A stretch of 64,000 bases of DNA from Trileptium ribeirensis (lineage: Eukaryota > Nematoda > Enoplea > Enoplida > Thoracostomopsidae): assembly GCA_030248225.1 (NCBI GenBank), contig JASANE010012470.1, forward strand, positions 1 to 64,000. Direction: 5' to 3'. Position 1 is the first letter of the stretch, and every line of letters begins with the position of its first letter. Of this stretch, positions 32,749 to 44,960 are shown one piece after another. The translations under genes and the position numbers were made by a program. The notes beneath the pieces are model-generated. The model did not search any database. It saw only the letters and a list, made by a program, of their open reading frames with translations, and was not told the DNA's origin.

Positions 32749-33534
32749 CTAACCTATTCCTGCTGCAGGTTCTTCTGGTTCCGCTCTCACAACAACCTTT
32801 GAATCAACAACAACGTCATTCATAAAATTACACCATACTACACACATACAATTTTGATTAAGACTAGGACGTCCGTCTCCATCGCCCTCGACCATTAATT
32901 GGTATTTGTGAAAATTCGCGGGTTCACCAAGTTGTGCAGTGCCGGCGTTAGAGCCATTACCAGACACGTGACCCCTATTAATCGGCTCCCTAAGTCCGAA
33001 CGGCGTCTCTCTAGGTTTTATTCCATTAGGTTCATTAGGTTCTCCATCCATTGGTTCCTTAGGTTCCACATACATAAGTCCATTAGGTTTCCTCTGATAT
33101 GCAGCCGTCTGAGATGGGTTACACGTGCCAGCGTTTGGGTCATTGCCAGACACGGATGCCCTATTAATCGGCCAACGAAGTCCGAACGGCCATCTCCCAC
33201 ATTTCTCGCTCGGTATATCAGGTACATTAGGTTCCTTTGTTTCCCTTAGATCCTCAACTCCTCCTCCCTTCTCACTCCTCTCGGTATCTCGGTTTCCATC
33301 ACTCTGCGCTGACTCCATTTTGGGATATACATATATATCGGTTGGCCAACCATTACTCACAAGGTTACGAATCACACCCTGCACGCCCGGGGTCGGAGAC
33401 AGTGGAACCGAGCGCCGTTCGGTTTTATAGTTAGCTTGTTCCTTATTACGCCCTACTTCTACTATACTGGTTAGTTCGTTTTCGATTGCGTTGAATTCTC
33501 CGTTGTCGCCCCACGACTTGGTCCCTTGCGGCAA
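32749..33534 (-). pseudogene. ORF in frame after the gag TGA (about 261 aa), unassigned
   Basis: The frame follows directly from gag: gag ends at TGA (33538-33540) and the same frame is open for about 261 more codons. Its nominal first codon is TTG, so it has no start of its own. It may have been made by readthrough, or the TGA is a later mutation. Composition is Pro/Glu/Asn/Gly-rich. A roughly 62-residue unit is repeated (PFGLRWPINRASVSGN and PFGLREPINRGHVSGN), reflecting a DNA duplication of about 185 bp at 32930-33190. The position fits a gag-pro linker, but no DTG/DSG protease motif is seen. Confidence 0.5.
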
Positions 33535-33537
33535 TAT

Positions 33538-35319
33538 TCATGCTGGTATTTTGTCCGTTTGCAATAGGTTCAATTGATATGGGGTTGGTTCAGGTTCAAA
33601 CTCGTCTTGACCTTCGTTTTCAGCTTCAAAGTTCGGACTATCATATGCGCGTATTGCACTGTCCCTAGCGATCATTGCATTTATTTGTGCCAATCGGGCA
33701 CTCAAACCAGCTCCCGCGCATTCCTCTAAAGTTGACATTTCGTGTCGCATAACATGTAGACGATGCGCGAGTTCGTGGTCAGCGGCGCGAGTTACTGACA
33801 TAACTCCGGCGTTGCGGCGACCTGGTTGTTCATTTTGACTCACGGGCGCCTGTGAAAGCCTGGCTCGAGGGGCTGCGCCTATTTGATTAACGCTGTTCCA
33901 GCCATTACTAGGTACGCGCTGACGGAATGATGCTGCTTCGGCTGACAATGGCTGTGATGGGTTTGTGTACCGTGCGCTAGATACAGCATTATAATTGTTA
34001 TGCCAATTGTTAGGTCCGTTTGTATCGCGCCCGCGTGATCGGTTGTAGTATTCGGTTCGGCCGTAATTTCCGTATGTATTTGGAGCGGCCTCAGGGCGGT
34101 AATATCCTTGCTGCCCATAACCTACAGGTCCTCGTTGGTGATTCCATTCATCGCGTCGTGAGTATCGACCTGCTCCTCGGCGTTCAATTACTCGGTTGAG
34201 GGGACGATCGCTATACTGCGGGGGTGCACTAGGATAACCGTTAACGGTTGGCGCAGGCACATTCTGCACGTAGCCTGGGGCTGTGCGTGTTGCCAAGCAG
34301 GTATATTCATTTAGGAGTGGGTCGTACATGTCTATTCGGTAGTACGGGCATTCCCGCGCAAAGTGTCTTACAAAACCACATCGGAAGCATTGGTTACCTA
34401 TGGGGGCTGCTGGAATAGTGTTAGCGCCGGCTGCCGGGTTCCCACTATTCTGCAGCATCGCGTTTAGTTGGTGTTGTTCAGTGCGTTTATCTAGTACGTC
34501 AATAAGCCTAGCGATCGTGGCATCGCTAGCAGCCGTAGTGCGCTTATTCTCGTCTAGAACTTTTAGCGTATTTGATCTACCAGTTGGGTATTCTCACCTC
34601 CTTGCGACATGCAATTTACCGTTTTGGACCGGCTGGTTTTGCGAACCGGTATTCCTATTACCTCTTTCTGAGAATCTAGGATAGTGTCCTCCTTATATTT
34701 GAGCTTGTCCATCATGTGCTTAAAAGACGGGTACGTAGTCCTTGTCGGAAAAACTTTTGTAATAGTGAGTCGCGTTGTTCACCCTCGACCTCCGGTAACG
34801 CTTTGTCCACGAAGTTTTGCAAGTCAAGTCCGTACAGGGCTACCGATTCGCGTTCTCCCTGCACTCGCATGCATAACGTCATTAAAGCGTCCTCGTCGCG
34901 TTGCGATGACGAATACATGAAACCCATGTTATAGCAAAGAGCTTCGTAGGTTTGCTTTTGGCAGACGGGAAAACTTTCATATACTTTGAGGGCTTCCCCC
35001 TTCAGTACAGTTGGGAAACAGATTAGCTTCTGGTCCAGCATCTATCCGTTTGCGTCAGTCAGGTTATCGCAAGTGACCAACCAGGCTTCAACGTCCTGTC
35101 CGTCGGCTCCAGAAAACGGTGGGATATCGCGTACTTGTATTATGGGGCTGTCGTCGTTCGTTGCGTCAGCTGCTGCAGCATTGCAACTTGAGGGTTCCCC
35201 AAGGCGATGGGACTTGGTCTATTAGTACTACCAGCCGTAGTGGCGACGCCACTGCCTACATTTATTGTTCCCGCTGCGCTACTTATTGGCGTTCTATTTG
35301 CGCTCGCTGGCAATGACAT
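33538..35319 (-). pseudogene. gag: gag of a Ty3/gypsy-type element
   Basis: From an ATG at about 35319 the minus strand shows a Ser/Thr/Ala-rich N-terminus, then (after a frameshift near 35145) IPPFSGADGQDVEAWL, the start of a retrotransposon capsid domain. An in-frame TAG at about 35041 follows, then FPTVLKGEALKVYESF, TYEALCYNMGFMY and LLQKFFRQGL, typical Retrotrans_gag capsid blocks. After another disrupted stretch (about 34460-34710), the last 306 codons hold a single CCHC zinc knuckle, CFRCGFVRHFAREC (Cys24, Cys27, His32 and Cys37 of that frame). A long Arg/Tyr/Asn/Gly-rich nucleocapsid tail follows. Stops and frameshifts make it non-functional. Confidence 0.9.
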
Positions 35320-36800
35320 TTTTTATTCCGAATTTGCTCATCGATTCCTATTTGTTTTGAGTTTGTCTGGCGTCCATGATCCCAGTCTGATGTTGGGTAC
35401 GGATGATATGATATATGACTTGCTATATGTGTTTACTTTACCGCGGAATTTCTACTGTTAGACATGATTTCAGTTCACTAGTGTACTCGTGACTTACTCC
35501 TTAGGTATGTGGCTGGTTGTGTGCACTTTTCGCTTCGCTTATTTCAAATTCGCTGCTTCGAAACGGGATTTTATCGTTCCTTTATCACTAATGCCTGTTG
35601 GTTTCTATTCACACAACTAATAATTCAGCTGACAATAACGCAGCTGTAACTAGTACCTTACCCGGTAACTTGCTGACTGTCGGACATAACTCGAGAGGGT
35701 TTATTTCTTATCAGCGGCCGATCTTAATGGATTTTACCAAAAACTCTTTTCTCGTCGAAAAAGGCCCTTGTGAATTCACTGGTATTTTCAGGTAATTTCA
35801 GAACTTCTCCAAATGGTCTCAACCAGCTACACCAGCGGGCTAGTTCAGGCAGCTTGGAGGCACGTGCTTTATATACTTATTAATAATCACCGTGTACAAA
35901 CGCTTTATGATCAATGTTTCGACTACCTACAAGCTGTAACACCCTCTATTCGTTAACAAAATACAATGCCTGAGATAATGACAAAATTATACTATAACAC
36001 TGACCATATGAATTTAGTCCGTTAGCAATGATTATTCTTCTTATGACGATTGTTTCGCGGTCCACCCTGGATGTGATTGACGTACACGCCGGCAGGCCGT
36101 TGACCGATTGGCTACAGCAACCGAGAATAGGCCCGAAATTACGATGCCCGTAACCCGTGAACCGAAATGTACGTGGCCGCGGAATACGCTGAGGCTCGCT
36201 AAATTAGTCGGCAAACGTCCGTATGGCAAAGTCCGACTGCGAACCGCCCTACTAACGTTGTCGTTGATGCTTGGAAATCCCACGTCGATGTCTCAATGAC
36301 AATTCCGGGCGAGTCGCGGAATATCGTAAATCTATAAATTTTAGACGTTTGTTGAAAGATTTTGAATAGCTGGCGAGAATAAGTATTAGATTGCGGACGC
36401 TAGTGGAAAGACTATTCTATATCTTAATGTAACGACGTGGAAACATGTGCTTGAAAGCGTGGATACGGTTATATGGTATTTCCAACTTTTTAAAATGGCC
36501 TCTAATACGATTCAAATCTGAAAAAGAAAGCTAAAATATTAGTATTTATGTAAAATTCATTTTATACAAGTTTATAAACATTACACAGATCATTATGAAG
36601 CCTGTGTAACCCTTATGGAATCAACTCTAATTTTGAAAGGCGTTCACTGTACGAGATGTGTGGTATTTTCATTCAGTAGGCTTGTCGAGGGGTGATATAT
36701 CGTTGGACTTTTTCAATGTTTTATATATCCTTGATTAACCAGGGTGACCATGTTCAAGAACATTAATCATGGCTGGATAAAACGTATGTACAGTAGGCAC
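35320..36800. other. Leader region and unresolved 5' boundary of the retroelement
   Basis: Upstream of gag no coding frame is supported. GC content falls to background after about 36.3 kb, which probably marks the edge of the element. TGTAACACCC at 35935 resembles a Ty3/gypsy LTR terminus. However, it is not similar to the matching end of the LTR-like repeats at 9 and 19 kb, and no clear tRNA primer-binding site lies next to it. Confidence 0.35.
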
Positions 36801-37580
36801 GTGTCAAAAGAGATGGATCTCGTCTGTGAAAACATCTGAACAATGTACTAATAGTAAGCAACATCTGTTTGTTAATTTCAGCACTTTGAAATTACCATTT
36901 GAACTTATCATCAATGTACAGACCCAGGTCAACAACAAATGTAGATGAAGGTAAAAGAACGTTAGAAATTTTATAACGAAAGCATGGATTAGTCCGTTCA
37001 GTGTGAACCACTGAGCACTTTGATCAGCAACGGATCTTAGCATAATTAAGAATTTCATTTATATCACATTGAATAAGATGATAATCAAAGTTGAGGTTAG
37101 GCTTTGGAATACTTTTATATATCTTAATATCACCAGCAAATAACATAACAACGGCACTAGCTACACAATAAACAATATCATTTAGGAATATATTGAACAA
37201 CAAGGGACGAAGCATTGATCTGTGAGGTACTCCGGAAATAACCGCCAGTGGAACTGAATACTCTAAATCAGCAGTCATACCTTAAATACGTTTACTTAGA
37301 AAGGATGTAATCCAAGTAAGCAAAGTACCACTGATATCCTAAAATTGTCGATTTATATATTAAGTTTGAGTGCACGACACTTACAAAAGTCTTAGAAAAA
37401 GCAATAAACTACATTTATACCAAGAATATTCGGATCATTAAGACTGGTAATCCTTGATTTTAAGAAACTGAGCGAAGCACGATTCGTGTTTAAAAATCCA
37501 TGTTGATTAGTCCGTATCAGAGAGTACTTTTTTTAAGCAAACACTTCTATGAATTAGAATTAATAGATTCCACAATCTTG
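36800..37580 (-). pseudogene. Non-LTR retrotransposon reverse transcriptase fragment
   Basis: The minus strand encodes, in order, a decayed DFSKAFDKV-like block (about 37400), LLTWITSFLSKRI, ISGVPHRSMLRPLLFNIFLNDI and LFAGDIKIYKSI. These are RT domains 4-5 of Jockey/CR1/Rex-like LINEs. The usual QGSVLGP is altered to HRSMLRP, and the catalytic FADD is FAGD, so the enzyme is dead. A stop precedes GMTADLEYS. Further 3' (36804-37058) a frameshifted part of the thumb (such as FTLNG) can still be read. The source family may be the same as the fragment at 18412-18720. Confidence 0.85.
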
Positions 37581-38835
37581 CAGCACACACAAGTTAACTA
37601 AATGGTGCGGTGGTTAGAAAGATTCGAGGGATCACGTCTTCGGTAAAGGAATAATGAAGGCTTCTAACCAAGCTGATGGCAATTCACCAGTTGAATAAGT
37701 AAAATTAAAAATTAATGAAAGTGGGAGCGTTAGCTCAAACGCAAAAATCCGTACGATGTCCTGTGGAGTATCATTAAGAGATTATCAATATGAATATTTC
37801 AGACGAGATACTTTATAGTCAACAATGTCAACTATACTTAGCTGAATTACGTAGATAAATTAGATCCGCGAATATTAAACTGTATATAAGACGAGGCTCT
37901 AGGCTCGACTCGGCTTAGTAGAATCGACTCTATAGCCACGCTGATACTTCATTAATGTCTGAATTACAGAGTTGAGCTGGACATGGCTCAGGAAGGGCCG
38001 AGTCGAGCCAAAGCATCTTCCTTACCGCTGGTCTATATATCAGTAATAAATTTCGATGATGATAAAGCGCAACAGCAATTATATATCAGTTTGTTTTTTT
38101 TTTTGCAAAACGAATGAAATTCGATCGCCGTCTATTTCCCAAGCTCTAATTATCCTGCTTCTATCTATCCATCGCGTTGTGTTTTCTTCGAATCTGTGCA
38201 TCGAAGATACATCATGTCGGCTTTTGCAAAAAAGTTCTAATTAAATTAAAGTAAATCCAACTGTCTACATCTACAGTGTCTGATTAGTTTGTCTTTATTG
38301 GTCGTCCGCCAAGTTTTAATCCAGCCAATGCGTCTGCAAATAAAATTGGAAAGACCAAATGCCAGTCGCCCAATTGTTTCAAGATTCGCTTGCTTTTATA
38401 GGCGATCATATCTTTATTTAGCTAGCATTAAAACATTATGAACATGTTTTGACATATGTATGTAGCTATCGTGGGGTGCACCAACAGGGGGAGGGAGCCG
38501 CCCCGTCCATGTTTCGACGAAAGTAATACCGCCGGAGAGCGAACCATTCAATTTTTTCTTAGCACCCGCTCACAAACTTTAAAGTGCCCCTCAATTCTGA
38601 GCAGCTCGCTGTGCCCCTGTCGCTACAAATATTTTATTATTACCGCTGGGTTTTATTAGAAAATTAACTAGTAACTCTATCGAGATTGCAGAAGGTTGTG
38701 AAGCATAGGTACTCCTACGCCTTTTGCGTGCACAGCCAATCAGCTCTCGATGGCATACGTCGATATGCTGCATGTGCATAGCACGCAATACCGCACAAGA
38801 TAGAACAAAACTAATACCGGCCAAAAGTAATTTCC
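37581..38835. other. Intergenic DNA, no gene seen
   Basis: Short frames only. A small GC-raised patch at 38470-38560 has no recognisable identity. Confidence 0.45.
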
Positions 38836-39140
38836 ATGCCCGAAACACTCCAAGTCCAAGCTATCAACGTCCCAGGACGTCACAATAAAATTAGAAATTT
38901 TGGTTCGAGTAACCATGGGTGCGCCATGCTGCCATACTTATGGAACTATGAGTTGCAGCGCAAAACCAACACCGGTAATGAGTTTCCCATGCCCGAAAAC
39001 CCCCTAGTGAATCTTTTCAGCCGCCCAGGTCGTCACAACAAATTTTTTCGAATTTTGGGTCGAGGAACCACGAGGGTGCCATACCTGAAACTTCATGACT
39101 CCAGAACCCGAGCCTTAATCGAATAACAAAAAAGGGGCAT
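38836..39140. repeat. Diverged tandem duplication, 153 bp x 2
   Basis: ATGCCCGAAA starts units at 38836 and 38989. Both continue with a CCCAGGnCGTCACAA block, AATTTTGG(G)TCGAG and ACCA(C/T)G-GGTGCC. Identity is about 70 percent, and an open frame spans both units without any recognisable protein. Confidence 0.7.
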
Positions 39141-40884
39141 CGGCATTTATATTATACCGATGTTGTCAGTCATGGGCAAAAAAATAGGAGCATGCTACTT
39201 TCAACCTATCGATTACTTTGTTTTAATGATGTGTAATTTATAGCAACAATAATTGATGAAAATATAATCTGAGTATGCATTTACAGTTTACAGTTTACAT
39301 AATATGAAATGGGCAAAAAAGAGTATTTATCAATAGAAATAAGACGAGATGTCGATTTATAAGCTTGTGTGTACACCTGCATGTCGATAAATAAAGTTCA
39401 GCGCAGGTGATCAGTCCAAATTAATAAATTATTGTAATTATTATTATTATATTATTATTATTATTTTAAGTTGTATGTATGTCTATTCAACACAAAAATA
39501 TAAATTCCAGACACTTCGCTTATAATGTTCAGTATCAATGCTTGCCCGAAACGTACATAATTCTAATGCAAGAAGTCATACAAATGAATATCATAATGAT
39601 GATGCAGCTAATTATCACTACGAAATTTCATCTCCGTTTACCGACATGTTTGAAGTGTAATGAGCAGTTTAGCAAAAGCTTGAACTTGTCAATTAAACAC
39701 CTATTTCTATAGCAGTAAACTGGTTCAATGGTCGAACAATTAGTATAAACATATTTCCTAATTAAGAATCTATACATCAAACATTACTATAGAAGTGCGT
39801 GTCTGCCCTGATTCAGCCCCCAACTGGAACAGGGCCGAGAAAACTTGACATGAGCCAATAAAAAGTAGAAAATTCTATACCCCCAACTCTTGTAGCAGAA
39901 AAGAGCCTTAATTTAGTTAGGATAGTCAAAGATTTTAATTTCACATGAACGTATCTTATTGTGATTTGTCGCCACACAAATCTACAACAACGTTTCTCAA
40001 AATCATAATATTTATTTTAAAAATGTATATTTTTGGTTCGAAGAATAATTTTTTATTGTTCGTTCTATTTGTTTAATATTTTATTGTCTTGTTAATTATT
40101 GTTAGAATACATTTTTTGGGGTAATGTAATAAATGGTAATCGATCATTCTTGGCGTATTTAGACCGCAAACAGCGTTTGGTGATAACGCTCGATTGCGTA
40201 TTATAAGGAAGAGCAAAACAAGCTTAGATTTTTAAAGAAAGCATTATATTTTGTTGAATCCATTTTCACAGCTTGAGAGCTATGGCTGGATCTAGATTAC
40301 TATGGCGACGATGAGTTTTAACTTTCGAAGGTGAGCTCGTTGCTGCAATACCGACATGTCCACATGTCCACCCTAATATTGTGACACAGCTGGACGCGGA
40401 AAGTTTTTAAAATCACCCAATGAAACAAATAATCCAACGCCAAGGACGGGAACCTGTATGATCAAAGAAAACCGCATGCCGCTGCTAAACATGCGATAAA
40501 ACACAACTATATATTTTCCACTATCAGCTGTAAGGGCTAACATTTTATGTCTAATGGTGAAGCCAGGGCAGAACTGATTATGCTTAGGCTTAACCTTAGA
40601 AATTTGGCACAGCTGAAGCATGGGGGGATCAAGGAATCGTCCTACAGCACAAGTTTTAGTATATTTTGATTCAGATCGACGATCTGAGTTCAATGGTACT
40701 CATGACCATTTTCAGAAATTTTTTTAGATTTTTGAATCGGAACCAAGGTACGTTAAAACATTGAAAAAAATTTCTCCTTCCGAGTTTCGACCTTGAATAC
40801 ACCATTCAAAGCAGTTCGACTAGACAAGTCTAATGGTACCAATCTTCACTCACAGTGATGAATTATTTGAAAAAACGAAACAAA
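39141..40884. other. AT-rich intergenic DNA with an ATT microsatellite
   Basis: An (ATT)n run occupies about 39437-39466. Otherwise no gene, RNA or transposon end can be supported. A minus-strand frame at 40373-40693 (106 aa) is unrecognised and may be part of the neighbouring transposon relic. Confidence 0.45.
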
Positions 40885-41878
40885 CTAAAATGCACTTACA
40901 TTATATATCTTAAACCCGATACATATTCCGGATTTGATGAACCATCGCCCCAAATAGATAGTCAGCACACTGTTGACGCTGTGCGAATCCAGCCAGGTAT
41001 CTTTCAAGAAATCCACCTGGAACACTCCCACGGTTTCGAAAAACCTCTTTAGCCGACCTAATAACCCGTCAATATTCTGGTTGTGAACTGTCACGTTGTT
41101 AGGATTAACGAATTGTCCATTATGGTGATTAAGCTATTCATGGATGTAAGGTTGCGGTCCCGGCAATCTGACAAACCCATGCGTATATGTAACAAATCTA
41201 GCAGACAACTTCCTTGGCCAACATGCTGACAAATTATCTGCAAGATGACACCGATAGTTCTCAAAGTATACACCTTAGTGTACCGTGTTCCAGCATTCCC
41301 ACCACCAGCCATATTTTCGACGAGGTAACCCACGATTATAGTTTTTCGAAAAAACATCGATTCGTCAATTTCAACCTCAATCCCTGGGCCTCCCACCATA
41401 GGATCTGGCCAATTGCCCCGTTTATAAACCACAGAAATGTCCAGCCCATAATTGTACCAGTCACATGCCCTGTGCTGCGAAACACCACAATGAAACCGCT
41501 CCTTAAAGTTTTGATGAAACCGACCATAATCTGAACAATTTTATGGAGAGGCAGTTTATGACCAAAAAAGCAAGAATTAATACGAACTGAATATTTCTTT
41601 GGACAGTCTTTACTGTCGGAATACCGCCATTCTAAATTGTCTTGACGCACCATATCACCCCTAGTAGCCAGATAGCAAAGATTCTCACAGTTACATATAT
41701 AACTATTGCAAACTAACCCCAGTTTAGCCAAGTATTCAATAGTATTATCATAATTCACAGCTACTCGGCAAAAGTCAACAAATTTAACATTTAACTCTCC
41801 ATTTTCATGCTGCTCGGTAACATTATATGGCGCAATCATATTATATTTATTATTTTTTGGTCTATCACGGGTAGCCAC
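40885..41878 (-). pseudogene. Merlin-family (ISXO2-like) DDE transposase relic
   Basis: Three overlapping minus-strand frames together follow the ISXO2/Merlin layout. First comes an N-terminal part with NLEWRY, then CPKKYSVRINSCFF and KLPLHKIVQIM. Next is VEIDES (near 41370), which holds the first catalytic Asp. Then a second region carries PxPYIHE and NHHNGQFVNPN, and finally TVHNQNIDGLLGRLKRFF. The last is the family's conserved H-T-Q-N-I-E-x-x-W block, carrying the final acidic residue as Asp or Glu. At least two frameshifts and a stop separate them. Merlin elements cut and paste DNA with an IS1016/ISXO2-type transposase and are known from several invertebrates. I did not find its terminal inverted repeats. 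Confidence 0.8.
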
Positions 41879-41910
41879 ATTTCAAACATATCTGAAAAAA
41901 TACTAAATAT

Positions 41911-41993
41911 AAGGCTTATGCTGAGACTAAGCCTAAGCCTGAGACTATGCCTAAGTCTGAAACTAAGCCTGAGACTAAGCCTAAGGCTAAACT
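41911..41993. repeat. Short tandem repeat of AAGCCTGAGACT type
   Basis: About fourteen imperfect 6-bp units alternate AAGCCT and GAGACT, just upstream of the Merlin relic. In translation it gives Leu-Ser/Arg repeats, which is an artefact. Confidence 0.85.
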
Positions 41994-44394
41994 GTTCTTC
42001 CACTAAGCAGTACGCTCCAATGCATAAAATATATCTAACCATACTTCAAAATAGCCATTTTTCGATAGTACTCCCAATACCTGGAATCACATTTATTGAG
42101 ATATCCCATACACAGTTAGATGAAACATTGGAGACAAATCGGTCCATTCAATCGAAAGTTATGCTCATAAATGTGAAAAAATCAAAATCCATATTTCTTA
42201 AAATTTTCAACCCCTGAATTTAGGGCCTTCTCCTGAAACCTTTTCCATTGGAAAGAGCGAAAAACTGGCCCGTGAGGGAAGGGGGTAGACGATATTTAAG
42301 GGAAGCTTTTAGGAAAAAATTGCCAAAAAAGCCTCTATACCCCAAAAACCCAAAAAACAAAATCAAAAATTTGCATTATCAGGAGGCTTTCCCAGAAAAT
42401 TCGGGACACTGGTCTCAAAGAAACTTTTTTAGGGGTGAGACATGATTGGGGTCCAGAGACTATGAGGGCCCAGCTTCAAAGATTGTGCGATCCTTCCCTG
42501 ATTTTCCTCCCTGCTTCAGGGGGCCAAAACTTAATATAATCACCCAGAGCGAAATAATCCGTCAGGAGCGGGGAATTTGACATTAGCCAGAATACCACAT
42601 CTGCCTCTGTTAAATCTATAATAAAACACAAATGTTTAACATAGTATATGGACATTAGCTTATATATGATAATGCTAAAACGTGCGCTTAGTATTTCGAA
42701 GACGACATAGCAGACAATTCACTTCCGCCTGAAAATTGCAGTCATCACATTTGAGAAAATATAATGATATATGTTGGACTTGAATATGTCAGATGGAAGG
42801 TTTTCTCATGATACATTGATAAAAGCGTTGCTTTTATTTGATAAGAGCATTGAAACAGTAATTGCTTTCAAAGTCCTCTAGTGGGCCACACTACAACGTA
42901 TACCCTGTCATACACGTAGATATCGACCGCTTGAACTGTACCACCTGAATGGTTGTGTAATTTTGTGGAAACAAAGTTCTCTGACAGATTAGTGGGACAT
43001 TACATATGGCTTCAAACAACATATACTGTTTTACCGTTCGGTTTTTTACCATGTAGGCAATTATAAACATTCAATATTGATGGAATTTGCAGTATATATG
43101 ATATGCTCGTTAGAGAACTAAATTTTTTTAATATTATTTGGCACTCTAATTTCTTACTGTACTGTTCCCAGGTTCAAAAAACTTTCAAGCGCTAAAATAT
43201 TCCCACTTCATTAGCCACGTTGTTGAATAAAACTATTCTGCGATAATATGATGAAGTCCATGCTGTTGCCTAGTTACGATATTATTGCAGAATTATTTTC
43301 TATAACTCAGCGAAGGATTGACAGATTTTCCAAATCCTGTATTTGATCCGTAAAAAGACAAGCTGCTGGTAAATATATTTATATATAATGTTTCTGTCTC
43401 TCCTTTCACAAGCAGTGATTAACCGGCACTCATTTTTAACCTAATCTTGGTGTTGTCGTCTATAGTACGGTAGCACAGCGTTGAAAAGCCTACAATGCAT
43501 AACAAAGGTGCATAACATAGCAAGTGGACTATATCTACCAATTTGAGGATAAACGGGGTGGCATCTGCTATTAACCCGTACAACTGGTTTGCTGGCGGTA
43601 TTTGGTTCAAAGCTTAAAAGTACGTGTACCCATAGACTACATTATCATAGCATTGATATTATCTAAACAGCTCCTAACTTCTCGCATGAAAGACCAAACA
43701 TACTACTTTGGACCAAAATTCTTGTAAACTTCATCATAATTTAAAACTCAGGAATTTATGGATTTTTTATGGGCCTCGTATATTTTGCGACTAAGTATCT
43801 CTTAACAAAGTATGTAAGTCGGAAAAATACTGTTTAGTAGTTGAAATCCTCTCTTCCCATGATTTTGCTACGACATAAAGTATCGAAAAAATATCCCGTA
43901 CAAAATTACAATTTATATCGCTGTAGTCCGTTCCGTCTTCACATCAAATAAACCGATTTGGTGTAAAGTTCATCAATGAAAGCTTTAATTCAACGCGGAT
44001 TGGTCATTCGATGCTTTGAACCAAATTAAAAAGCTTTGGTTTGGTTACCGTTTAAAAATGTTCATAAACATCAGTTTCTACACACCAACTAGTGCACTAA
44101 CAGCTGCAGAATGTCGGCTAAAATCGAACAAGCAAACGAGAACGAATATTGGTGCCACAATTTAATCGAAACCAAATTACTGCGATTTTTTCGTTTATAC
44201 ATACAAATTTCATTTATTAGACTTCATTTCGGTATCTCATCGCGTAAATGAAATTTGCCTGACTATTATTTTATTAGCTACCATTAGCAATATACCATTC
44301 TACTATTTTTAATATATATTAATAGCTTTCGACTATTATACAAACAAGTATTCTAATTGGAAGCTGTATTATGCCTAAAACAGAAAGGACATAG
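41994..44394. other. AT-rich intergenic DNA, no gene seen
   Basis: No supported coding frame or terminal repeat. Positions 42230-42540 are purine-rich and somewhat more GC-rich, but unidentified. Confidence 0.5.
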
Positions 44395-44960
44395 GTGTTG
44401 ATGAGGTAGGGGTAAGGGGTTACCCTTCTATGGGTCGTACCCTCTGTAGCCAAATCTACACCTACCATGAATGTTCCGCACCCTTCTCCCCCGCACCGCG
44501 CCGATGTAGCGCAGAAAACTTTAGCAAACATGGGGTGCAAATTGACAAAAGGGCTAGAATTTACACAAAAAGAAATGGAAAAATTTATCACAAATTGGAA
44601 AAAATTGGGAAAAATTTTGACCTCCTAAAAATTGCAAAAATTCCCTACTCCCCCGGCCTATTCCCCTAACCTTCTACCCTGTAAGCCAAATGACCTTCAA
44701 CACCAATGATATAGAATGTAGGCTTTTGAGGGCAAAGCTAGGCCTACAGGAGGCACACGGCGGGGGGTAGGCCAGGTGGTATCCAAAAAAATTTTCCCTG
44801 CTCTTCAATTTTGTTTGATAATAACTCATAGTCGCCAATTTTGCTTTAAAAATTTTGAAGTTTAGCTAAAATTGCACAAATCTGCGCTTGCCTAGGGCGC
44901 GACGGGAGGCATAGTGCAGAGCCTCAGTGAATAATATCGCAGAGGAGTAAGATCTTTATA
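44395..44960. other. GC-raised segment, possible old mobile-element piece
   Basis: GC-rich runs (44395-44520 and 44640-44780) flank a low-complexity AAAATTG-type stretch (44560-44640). Similar AAATTTGC-type low-complexity tracts occur at 13700-13810 and 22540-22680, next to the LTR-like repeats. This may be a relic of the same class of element. No protein domain is visible. Confidence 0.3.

Noticed and set aside
35935..36300. TGTAACACCC as the terminus of the retroelement's 5' LTR
   Set aside because: The sequence inside it does not match the corresponding end of the LTR-like repeats, and no primer-binding site or partner TGTTACA end is visible. The boundary is left open.
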